Shown piece by piece: positions 48,181-57,825 of a stretch of 64,000 bases of DNA. Position numbers and translations under genes: made by a program. The notes under the pieces were generated by a model. That model saw nothing but the letters and a program-made list of their open reading frames with translations. It searched no databases and had not been told where the DNA came from. Origin of the DNA: Glebionis coronaria (taxonomy: Eukaryota > Streptophyta > Magnoliopsida > Asterales > Asteraceae); contig CM046881.1 in assembly GCA_025667525.1 (NCBI GenBank), positions 497,695,627 to 497,759,626 on the forward strand, given 5' to 3'. The first letter of the stretch is position 1; each line of letters starts with the position of its first letter.

Positions 48181-49349
48181 ATGTCTACTCCAGAATTAAC
48201 CTCATCCTCCTCAAGCCCCAACATCAAGATTCCCATGCTAGATCCAGACAACTTTGAGCTATGGAAGTTTAACTTTGAGCAGTATCTTCAAATCCATGAT
48301 CACACCCTATGGGAAATTATTGAATATGGGAACACATTCAATAAGGCTGGCAAGATTGATGCTGATATCTTGTCAAGATCAACTCCAAGATCAAGTGAAG
48401 AGGATCAAAAACAAAAACCTGAAGATGGAAGAGCTGTCTCAGCTGAGGACATAGCAAAGAGAAGGAATGACATGAAAACTCTAAACATCCTCATACTCTC
48501 TGTGGGACAAGCCAATCAACACAAATATAGAGGTTATGAGTCTGCAAAAGATCTTTGGGCAGCCCTTGAAGTTGCTTATAGTGGTAATGCTGATATTGTA
48601 CAAGAGAAAAAGAAGCAACTCTTGCATGAGTATGTTGTGTTCAAGGCTCAACCCAATGAAAAGCTAAGTGGAGTGAGAAGCAGACTTCTTGACATTACAA
48701 GCAAGTTGTCCTTTATTGGAACAGTGATTGGTGATGTTGATATCATTACCACTTTCCATAAAAGTCTTGGTGATGCATGGAAGATTGAAGCAAGGTCTAT
48801 GATTGCCAATAATACTCACAAAAGTTCCACCTTTGATGATGTTTACAACAAACTGAGGCTTGTAGAAAGTGAACTCCTTTTGGATCAAGGAAGCAAGTCC
48901 ACCAATGGTAATATGGCCTTCTTCTCACATAGTGAAGGTCAATTTGACCAAAGGGAGTCATACATGCACCCCGTTACTGGATCAGCTTGTGTCAACGCTC
49001 GATCAAGCTTTGTTAGCGCCTCATATTCAGACGCTGACACATACAATGTTGACTCATCAAGAATTAAGCCTGCTGGTATTGATCTAGATACAGTGTGTGC
49101 ATACATTGCTTCACTGCCCAATGGTTCAATGATTACATATGAGGACCTTGAGCAGATAAGTGATGAGCAATTGGAGGAGATGAATATAAAGTGGAATATG
49201 GCTCTTGCAAGTATAAGGCCAAATAGATGGAATCGAAGATTCAAGAAGAAGATGACTTTTAATGCTAAGGACACTGCTGGATTTGATAAATCTAAGGTTG
49301 AGTGTTATCATTGTAGAAAATTGATAACCTATGAATCTATGAAGGGGTT
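48181..49349 (+). pseudogene. Copia-G gag, truncated in the zinc knuckle
   Basis: The ATG follows an A-rich leader and gives 390 open codons with no internal stop. Residues 20-60 (MLDPDNFELWKFNFEQYLQIHDHTLWEII) are the N-terminal part of copia Gag. About 110-230 (YESAKDLWAALEVAYSG, LLHEYVVFKAQPNEKLSGVRSRL, RSMIANN) is the UBN2-type Gag capsid region. CYHC at the end starts a CCHC knuckle, but the conserved GH is missing and the last Cys is Ser (KLITYESMKG), a deletion plus a substitution. Sire-H then interrupts it, and the last residues before the stop at 49360-49362 are encoded by the Sire-H LTR. Gag would form the virus-like particle. This copy was probably impaired before the insertion. 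Confidence 0.87.
49345..49349. repeat. Predicted target duplication of Sire-H, visible copy (gggtt)
   Basis: The five bases before the LTR terminus TGTTGATTTC. The partner copy must lie beyond 64000. Confidence 0.45.
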
Positions 49350-49640
49350 TGTTGATTTCTAGAGAGAGAAAGTTAGAGAGAGAAAGTGAGAGAAACTATG
49401 TGTTATTTCAATAAATGAAACTAGAAAAGTGACAACAACCAACCCCTTTCCATGGTGGAAAGGGGTATTTATACTTCCAAGCTAACATGGGCTTGGGCCG
49501 GTCCATGACAAGCCCATGGACCGGTTCTTACTTAACTTAATAAGCAACTAACAACTATTTGTTAACTACGAGCTATTACAACATAAATAATATTGTGGAG
49601 TGACCGATACTTCTAATATACGTAAAACGTATTTCTAACA
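49350..49640 (-). repeat. Sire-H 3' LTR (291 bp)
   Basis: Minus strand TGTTAGAAATACG...AGAAATCAACA. TATA-like TATAAATA at 49466-49473. Three perfect 10-bp inverted repeats surround the TATA box. Short for a Sirevirus. The left edge rests on the TG...CA rule and the end of gag homology. Confidence 0.75.
49443..49524 (-). promoter_or_regulatory. TATA box and nested inverted repeats of the Sire-H LTR
   Basis: Hairpin arms CCCCTTTCCA/TGGAAAGGGG at 49443-49465, just downstream of TATAAATA (49466-49473) on the minus strand. Upstream are two mutually exclusive hairpins: CATGGGCTTG/CAAGCCCATG (49486-49495, 49509-49518) and CCGGTCCATG/CATGGACCGG (49498-49507, 49515-49524). Inverted repeats in LTRs are a described Sirevirus feature. 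Confidence 0.7.
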
Positions 49641-49652
49641 ATCTCCCCCTAA
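49641..49652 (-). other. Sire-H terminal polypurine tract
   Basis: Minus strand TTAGGGGGAGAT directly before the LTR start TGTTAGAAAT. Confidence 0.85.
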
Positions 49653-49995
49653 GGGAGGTCACTCCACGTTACAAAGTTCTAAACCTAGCATACTATACTA
49701 AGTCTTCGTTCTTTAGCTCGTAGTCTTTTCTTCTTTTCTTTCTTTTGATGTGAATATGTTGGTTTGATCTTTTTGGCTTTGGCTTGAGAGCATTGTTCTT
49801 TGGCCTTTCACGTGCGATCTTTGCCTCTCTTGTGAATTTGCCTTCTCGTGACTCCATGTTCCACATACTTATGTCTTTTTGTTGAATTCTCGAAAGTTTC
49901 AGAGTTTTGGTACAGCGGAAGACTTTATCTTGTACTTTCTTGAATTTTTGCTAAACTTTGATGCAGAAAGACATAAGCATGTAGGAACGACTTCT

Positions 49996-50100
49996 ACAGG
50001 TACACCGCAACACCACCGTCTTCACTGGTACTCAGCAACGCCACCGTCTTCAACAGGTACACAGCAACGCCACCGTCTTTAACAGGTACACAGCAACGAC
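49996..50100. repeat. 29-bp tandem repeat, about 3.6 copies
   Basis: Unit ACAGGTACACAGCAACGCCA followed by CCGTCTTTA; the copies differ by a few substitutions and one base in length. Confidence 0.85.
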
Positions 50101-50340
50101 ACGAATAAAATGGCTTTGAACATTTTATTCTAAATCGGTAGCATTTTACCTCCGGTCGGTGAAGACCGTTGGACGATATTAGATATCGTACCCGTGACGG
50201 ATAGTTTCAATTAAGTGACTTCCTGACAGGATTTCGCGGGTAAACCCGTTCTCTTTATTCGACCGTACAAAGCTGACTGCGAACATAAAGAGTGAATCAC
50301 TTGGATAAATTATCCTTGTGATTAGAAGCCGTCAATTCAT

Positions 50341-50738
50341 GAAACCTGGAACAAGTGAATTTCAATTAAGATTTTCACCATCGTTGCTTTCCAGTTGTCA
50401 CGAGCTTAGTTCATAAAGAATCTTGCACGTCACCTACCAAGTGCTGTTTGATGTTGACACTAGAAGGATTTCCACTCGTCACTGTGGTCAATAAAGAGTC
50501 ACTCTGAGTGTTCTGGCAAGATCATATGATAATGCGAAGAGGTCTGGAACGAGTTTAAGTTCAATTAAGAATTAAACCACTGTTACCTTCCAGTTTTTCA
50601 CAAGATTGGTTCTAAAAGAACCGCACGTGTAACCTACCATGAGCTTGTTTGATGTTGGCTCAAGCAGGATTTCCATCTTCATTGTAATACTTGCGTATTA
50701 CTCGGATGTTCTGGCAATATTACAGGAATACTGCGTAG
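50341..50738. repeat. Diverged about 198-bp tandem duplication
   Basis: Units 50341-50538 and 50539-50738 share TTCAATTAAG, TTCCAGTT, CACGT..ACCTACCA, TTTGATGTTG, GGATTTCC and TGTTCTGGCAA in the same order. A partial third copy may lie at 50196-50240. Confidence 0.75.
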
Positions 50739-51899
50739 GACTCATGAAAATCTCTTACTTTTCACAGTGTGTGAGAAAGCAAGGAATAAATGGAAAGTGT
50801 CCTAATGAGACTTTTGATGATCTCTTGGCTCTAGACTCGATTGTGCGTTTTGATTTAGTGAGCGATGGCTGGAGAGGAGTGCCACCTTTTCAATACCAGT
50901 CTATTCGGAGTGAATAAACCAATAGATAACGTGTTGATCTCCGTGTGATTAAAACAAATACCTTTTGAGAGATATTTGAGTTAACTGGGAAGGGTTGTGC
51001 ATTGCATCACTGGGTCCATGATGTCTTTCTTCAATACCGAGAATCATTAGCAAAAATGACCTCAATAGCATATGTATTGACCCGGTTTCTGCCTAAAGTT
51101 GTAAGGAGGGCTTCTTTCTTTACACCCTTTATCTTTACAATTCTTTTTCATTCTTCAACCCCTTCAATGCTTACCAATACGTCATCACTAGCACCTTGTT
51201 GTGATTGTTCCAGTGCTAGCTTAAGTACTTGGTCGGCATTCAGCTACGTTCACATTCTTTCTCCATCTTTCCTAGGACTTCTAATTCTATCTAGGGAATT
51301 GTCCTTGGGAAGATTCCATCGGCTCTGATGAATCATTGGACTAAACCTATTCCTACCCCCCTTTTGTCACCACATACGTCGTGAATTAAGCGTGTTTTGG
51401 GAAGGAATTGCCACCATGAAAATCATTGAAAATCACCTAAAGTACTTGTGATGTTGAAATCAAAAGTTTTGTACCTTAGGTGTTTTGTTCATCAAAAACG
51501 CTCCCCCTTAACACGTGCTTTACACATATTAAGTTGAATAATCGTTAAGTCTTTTTCATCTTTTAGCCAAGTATCACTTACGTCTCCTTAATCCCATTTT
51601 CTCCCCTTATCCAAAATGTTAACCATTAATATTTGGGATATTGAATGGATTAACCGGTCTTTGGGTAAAAAATGAAATCGATGTTTGGCCATAGAACAAG
51701 TTATTTCTCCCCTTAAGTTAATAAGGGATAGTTGTAGTGCTTTAGTATGATATATTTTGAAAGATTTAGAATCTCGTGAGAAATTCTTGAAAAATTATCA
51801 TACCTTAACACTACATCAAGCCATTAAAGCACATTATTCACAAATATACATATTCACAATTGAAAACCAATATAAAGTGGACCTGAAATGTACGACCCA

Positions 51900-54800
51900 T
51901 TAGATGGATCGTTGCAGTAGCTTGTGGTGCACTAAATACGGTCTTTCACCAACGAATCTTTCCAAGCTCCTCATCAATCTACGTTCACGGAGCTTTTGAT
52001 CAATCTTCTTGATCACGTACTTCGCCATCTGCCGGTAACCCGGATGCCAATCCTCCGTCATCTCTGGCAAAGTCCCACCCGAGTTCAGATGCTCCAACTT
52101 TCCTCTGACTTGTAGAAGAGTCCCATCACTGTACTTATGGAGCTCACCCACCCTCATAAACTTCATTAAACCTCGACTGTTCAAGTAGAAAATGCCGTAA
52201 TTCGGGACAGAAATGCCGGTATAGGGACATCTTTCTACATGTTGAGGTAGCACTTGATTCACTGGACGGGTTAGGTTAAGCTTCCTTTGATAGCTTTCGA
52301 CTCCCAACTGAAGATCTTCAACTCGTGACTTGATGACAACGCTTCGTGTGAACATACGAAGTGCTGTATTCAAAGCAATGAGGTCTTCACGAGGAATATG
52401 TGTGAGTTGATCTCGAGTCATCAGAAGCAGCATATCTTCGATATCCTCAAGGGGAATGATGGAAAAATATCCCTGCTGGATTTTGTATTCCCTGTCATCC
52501 TCCCTTTTCAAGCGAATCTCCGTCACATGATAATAGCCGTTCTTGGCTTCAGTTTCAACCCTAAAATGCTGGAGATGCGGATATCGGATCTAACGATACT
52601 TCCAGAATTGACTAGGCAGCAACCCCTGTACGCCCTTCGGACTCGTTCGTCCCAATGAGATGCACCTATGACAGCATACATATCATAATTACGATTTATC
52701 TTTGTGACCCAGAGTCGGTTTACCTTTTCCTCGATAAAGGGTATTGTCCCCCAGTTGGCAGCTTTCAGCAAGGTCAGGGAGGTTGCGTACTTTGATGACC
52801 CCTTCAGTAGATACACAAGATCATTGGTGACGAAGAAGTCAAGAGCAATCTGATTATCTTGAGAAGGATCCATTGGAGGTGGAGCTCTTTCTGATTCATG
52901 AAGTCCTGGCCGTTGAACGGTATTCAGAGCCTTCAGGATCTCATCGGCATAATACTCGAACTCCATTTGGGTTAACCGGGTTTTGGCACGAAGTCTCTTA
53001 TCTTTCAGCGCTTTCTTCACCAAGGATGGAGTAACCGAAGTCTTATACTCATGAGCAAAAAATGCACATAAGTCAATCGGACTTCGGATACGGAGATACA
53101 ACACATCTTTGTCAGCGTCTGTGATCGGATCATATTGTGCTGCTGCCGTGATCCAAGCCTGTGGTGGTGTAGTCTCGTCTATCTCCAACGTGTCTGCCCA
53201 GTCTCGTGTGCTTGGTTCAGGAACCGTAGATTGTTGTGCTTGTTGTTGAGGAGTAGAAGTGCGAACATCTGTTGGTTCAGTTTAAGGCATTTCGGCAGTG
53301 TCGTGAACTGGTGAGTGTTGTGCAGCTTCGGGTTCCGTTACTGATTCTGCAATCACAGGAGCAACAACAACAGAACTAATGGGGTTAGTGGTAATAGGTA
53401 AAGATACAGCAATAGAGGTACCGGGAACCGATGACGCTGTAGTGGCATTCACATCGTGGCGCCACTTAGTTCGTCTTGATTCCGATGATGTTGATTTGTC
53501 CTTCTGTGCTGCATCTTTCTTGGACTTGGTTCCAGTCTTAGCAGTTTTCTTGGAGCTGGTAACCTTGTCTCCCTCTTTAGGCTGTTCACCCCCATCATCA
53601 TCCTGATTGTCATCCCCGTTACTACCCCTAGCACTCTCCTCATTCCTATCACCACCATCATCGCCATCATCATCATCCTCATCCTCGTCATCATCATCCT
53701 CATCCTTATCCTCATCATCACCATCATCGTCATCCTTTTCCTCTTCTTCTCCTTCTTCTTCCTCTTCCTCTTCACCAGTACCCTCTTCCTGCTCACTTTC
53801 TTCCCTTTCTTCTTCAGGTAGAATGTGATAAGGTACCACACTTCTAAACGTTTTGAATAACCTATCATCCTCCATGATAGCATCATTCAGGGATTTGTAT
53901 AGAGCCCGTTGAATCCTAGACTTATCAAATGATCCAAGTTCCACCATACGAGCCTTAAGGATCTTCTTCAATTCAAAATCCGTCAAGTCATAAGCAATCT
54001 TGTAGGCGGATTCTGAAGGATTGGATGACTTGATCAACAAGTTATCGGCTGCTAGCGTCTTCAACTCATCACGCAGTTTAGGCATAATGGATTCAACAGA
54101 TTCTTGCACTCTTTCTTCAACAGAGGCTTCAAGTGCTTCTTTTTGCTCTTTGTATTTATCCCTCATCGCTTGAAGTCTGGTGATACGTGCAGCATGCTTA
54201 TCAGCCTCAGCCTGCTTAACCCGAGCTAGTTCTTCTGCATGTGCTTTTCGAGTCAACTCCATATCTGCAGCGAACCTAGCAACCATCTCCTCTTGGGCTT
54301 TCCTAGATGCTTCTTCACTTTGAGCTCGTCTTTGTAACTCTTGGCGAAGTTCATCCATTTCTCGTTTGTGAGTATCCACATGTTTATCCAACAGTTCGGC
54401 CATCATCAATGCAGCCATTGTAGATGTTGCAGAGCTGCTCTGGGTTGATTGGAGAGCCTCGGTTGTTACTGCGGTACTAAGGATGGGAATTATCGGTGGT
54501 GGAAGAAATGGTGTTGAAGCCGGTCTGGTTGGTAAGGGTTGTATTGGTGGAGGTTGAGTTGCTAAAGGTTGGGTTGACACCATGATCGTAGGAGCAACAG
54601 ACTCCTTTTCCACACTTGCTGAAATAGGGATTGATGGCTCCTTCGAAGTGGAATAATGTTCAGGTGACCCAAACTCATCAACATCATCTGGTTCCACGTA
54701 CTCATCCTCAACATCTACCCTTGCACCTGAACCACTACCGCCAGTATCTTTCCTACTCCTTTGAATAGCTATCTTCATCATTTGTTTCTCAGTTTTATCA

Positions 54801-55858
54801 AGAGTAGGATCAACAACGTCTTCTTCGTTACGTAGACGCATCTCATCAGCCTTACCCTTTCCCTTCTTACCCTCTGTCTTCTTCTTCTTGGTTTCGGGTT
54901 CAGGTAACGCAGCTGGTTGTTTGCGTTTACCTTTACTCTTAACCGTTGTAGACGAGTCTTCTCCAGTCTGAAGGTTTGCTTTCAGCTTCTTGATTTCTAT
55001 CTGCAGTAGCTTGTAATCAGCAGAACCTTTGATTTTCTCAGACAGAAGGTAATCGGGAATAGGACCAGGAATCACACCAATAGACGGTCCTTCATGCCTC
55101 AGATCCACAGTATCATCAGCTTCTTCAGTGTGATAACGACTTGCTGCACGCCTATCAATAGTAGCATCATTTTTCATAAAATAATTAATGATAAGCTTGA
55201 TAAACCTTGGATAAGGAAAGAAATTTGTCTTCAGCTTCTTGTTATGGAAGAGTTGAAAGGTGAATTCTTCCCATATCAACAAAGCATAATCTGAATTTGC
55301 AGCTTTGTACATGCCATAGAAGAGGTTTATTATAGGACTGCGCAAAGCATAATGGCCACTTATTTTTGGTGTAAGACATCTACTGAGAATACCCATCAAT
55401 GCTCTCCAAGGTTGTCCTACTTTAGCAGTGGTAAACTCAGACGCAACTCGTATTTCCGGACATCCAAGAGCGTCAAATAACTCCACGAGTTCATCTTTAG
55501 TAGGATCCCTCGAGAATGACATGCCTTTGGGTGTATCCCGTATACCAAGAATCTTACGGAAGTCTGAAACTGTGAGTGTCTGCTGCTTGTTGTCGATGGT
55601 GAAGGTGATCTTGTTTGAAGTGATTTCCTTGGTAGCCCAAAATTCATACATATACTCATAAGGCACCGAGGCACTACTTCTCAAAGCATTCTTAAAATGG
55701 GATTGATCAAGGATCGCAATGGCTACTTTAAATCCATGGTGAGTGGATTTTGAGATTTGCTTCAGCCGGTAGTTGTTGGGTATAAACTTAAGGGTTCGTG
55801 CTTTAGCAATATCGGCTTCTCTAGAGTCTTGGATTGCTTGTACTGTTGGATTAGTCAT
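51900..55858 (-). pseudogene. Sire-H ORF3 (extra ORF after pol)
   Basis: ATG at 55858. Open for 858 codons to a stop at 53282-53284, continues in the same frame to about 52570, then a single frameshift leads into the last piece (to 51900). Total about 1,320 codons. N-terminal domain (residues 50-240: SHFKNAL, YEFWATKE, PYPRFIKLI) is shared with Sire-A ORF3. Basic NLS-like stretches at 306-340 (KSKGKRK, KKKKTEGKKGKGK). Pro/Thr/Ser linker. Coiled coil at about 470-600. Glu/Asp block at 676-766. The C-terminal domain after the stop includes WDERVRRAYRGCC and EIRLKREDDREYKI. No signal peptide or membrane span, so not an obvious envelope. It would more likely be a nuclear or nucleoprotein factor. 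Known only as a conserved Asteraceae retroelement ORF to my memory. Confidence 0.85.
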
Positions 55859-56000
55859 TGTATCTGCTTAAGATAAGACATGAAAGGTTGATGCACAAAA
55901 ACATATAGATATATATCATTCTTACTTCTAAGCATCACACATTTCATAACATAATACAACAAGTACATTTAACATGCAAACAATAATAATCAAACAACTC

Positions 56001-56487
56001 TTCATTCGGAACTTTTCCTCATTCGGAACTTCTTCATCCGGAACATTCCTTCATTCGGAAATTCCTTCATCCGGAAGTTCTTCATTCGGAACTTCCTTCA
56101 TCCGGAAGTTCTTCATTCGGAACTTCCTTCATCCGGAAGTTCTTCATTCGGAACTTCCTTCATCCGGAAGTTCTTCATTCGGAACTTCTTTCATCCGGAA
56201 GTTCTTCATTCGGAACTTCCTTCATCCGGAAGTTCTTCATTCGGAACATCCTTCATTCGGAAGTTCTTCATTCGGAACTTCCTTCATCCGGAAGTTCTTC
56301 ATTCGGAACTTCCTTCATCCGGAAGTTCTTCATTCGGAACTTCCATCATTCGAAAGTTCTTCATTCGGAACTTCCTTCATCCGGAAGTTCTTCATTCGGA
56401 ACTTCCTTCATTTGGAACTTCCTTCATTCGGAAGTTTTTCAGAAACAATTCCTTCATCCGGAAGTTCTTATCCTTGTTCATCCGGAA
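56001..56487. repeat. 31-bp hairpin minisatellite, about 15 copies
   Basis: Unit TTCATTCGGAACTTCC + TTCATCCGGAAGTTC repeated head to tail. Each unit holds the complementary octamers GGAAGTTC and GAACTTCC, so neighbouring octamers can pair in two registers (loops of 7-8 bases). Because 31 is not a multiple of three, the + strand frame through it is open with a 31-residue period, a by-product rather than a gene. Confidence 0.9.
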
Positions 56488-57606
56488 CATCAAAAAACAG
56501 TCTAAGAGAATTAATTCTAAACGCGTTTGTGAATTTCTAAGTAATCTAAGGTATTTAAACATCATCTAATGCTAATCCGCACAAAACCCACCACAAATCC
56601 CTAGTTAATTAACCCTAATTAAGGAATAAACCCTAAATCTGATAATATTAATTATCCGAATCAATTAAAGGGATATAGATGATGAATTAGACGAATTTAT
56701 AGGTTAAATATAGATGTTAATTACCTTATTTAGTGAATGAACGGGATGGATGAATAAACGAATGATTTGAGTGCTTGTTTGTGTGTGTAACAATGGCGGC
56801 AAAGATGAGAATAAACAGTGAATAAGAATAGTGAGGGGCGGGGTGTTTTGACTTAGATCAAGTTTTTGACTAGTTTCAATACATATCACCTTTAGTCCCT
56901 ACATTTGCTCATTCTTTTTCCTTTTTGTCTATAATTTTTCATTTTTCTTATCCCTTGTTTAACTTACACACACCTTAGCAAACGCAATCTATTAGCATAT
57001 CTCCAAGATCTAAAAGCAATGCCTATCACTTAGAACGAACACAAGTCGTTTTCTAAAGCAATACCACTCAATTACCATTTAGCCATTAATTTTTCACAAT
57101 CACTTTTGAAAATCAATTTAATGACGAAGATGATTTTACTATTTTCTCCCCCTTAAACGATGACCCGTTTTCTATTTAAAGAGCTGTAGTCATTGTTTAA
57201 AGAGTCAAATATTGATGAAAGCATTTCCAATTTATATCTTGAAAAAGTTTGATTCGTGGTGTCAATAAGATTTCTCTTATTTTAACAAATTAATGCACTA
57301 AGACGTACACAAATTCGTGTTAGACCAAGTTATAAAGTAAACTTGATCCCTTTGCATGATTTGGCTTGTAAATCACGCCCGAGAAAATTAATTCCCGTTC
57401 TGAGCCAACGTTTTCCAAGGAAATACGTGACTTTAATATGAAAACCGGGTTGCAGTCAGAAATAACTACAAGCCATAATGGGCATGTTTTAAAAATGTAC
57501 AACTTTTATACGGACTCTATTTATGGCACCGTGTCAATATTGATCAACATTTCTAAGGCCGTAAATATTACCGTACTAAAAGACATGCCCGTTTTAAAAA
57601 CGAAAA

Positions 57607-57755
57607 ATATTTTTGGTTTTTCTTGATTTTATAATTTTTATGGTTTTTCTAGGTTTTATATTTTTTATGATTTTTGTTGGTTTTATATTTTTGTATTTTT
57701 CTTGATTTAATAATTTTTATGGTTTTTCTAGGTTTTATATTTTTGTATTTTTCTT
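57607..57755. repeat. T-rich tandem repeat near the Sire-H pol end
   Basis: Blocks of GGTTTTTCTAGGTTTTATAT and TTTTTCTTGATTT.ATAATTTTTATGG alternate in two to three degenerate copies. Confidence 0.7.
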
Positions 57756-57825
57756 TTGTGGTTTATATATTTACGATAATATACATGATCACGAACAAAA
57801 GGATACTCTGAATAGTTTACCACGA

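Larger units (their letters stand above)
47631..49349 (+). mobile_element. Copia-G: Ty1/copia element, 5' part, interrupted by Sire-H
   Basis: 5' LTR 47631-48085, primer site 48088-48100, gag from 48181. The remainder should continue to the right of Sire-H beyond 64000. The base before the LTR is part of aaatc (47626-47630), the expected target duplication. Only the 5' end is in view. Confidence 0.88.
49653..51899 (-). other. Sire-H 3' non-coding region
   Basis: 2.2 kb between ORF3 and the LTR with no supported gene. On the minus strand extra polypurine-like tracts occur at about 51346-51366, 51501-51511, 51599-51610 and 51706-51716. It contains a 29-bp repeat (49996-50100) and a diverged about 200-bp duplication (50341-50738). 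The short frames here do not resemble any protein I know. Confidence 0.7.
55859..57825 (-). other. Sire-H pol-ORF3 spacer with possible leader exon and intron
   Basis: No coding sequence. Minus strand AAG|GTAATTAAC at 56725/56724 and TTAAGCAG|ATACAATG at 55864/55863 make a plausible donor and acceptor, the acceptor lying five bases before the ORF3 ATG. The would-be intron (about 861 bp) contains the 31-bp array. Upstream of the donor the sequence (56726-56860) is leader-like and C/A-rich. A polypurine-like TTTAAGGGGGAGAAAA lies at about 57145-57158. Confidence 0.45.

Noticed and set aside
53449..53886. Ser- or Met/Arg-rich ORFs overlapping the ORF3 acidic region
   Set aside because: Alternate-frame shadows of GAT/GAG codon runs in ORF3.
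56001..56487. CRISPR-like array or heat-shock element array in the 31-bp repeats
   Set aside because: Units are directly adjacent with no unique spacers, and this is plant DNA. TTCGGAA has the wrong spacing for the heat-shock TTCnnGAA core.
55974..56540. 188-codon + strand ORF with a 31-residue repeat
   Set aside because: It is the translation of a 31-bp satellite (three units per 31 codons), antisense to Sire-H.
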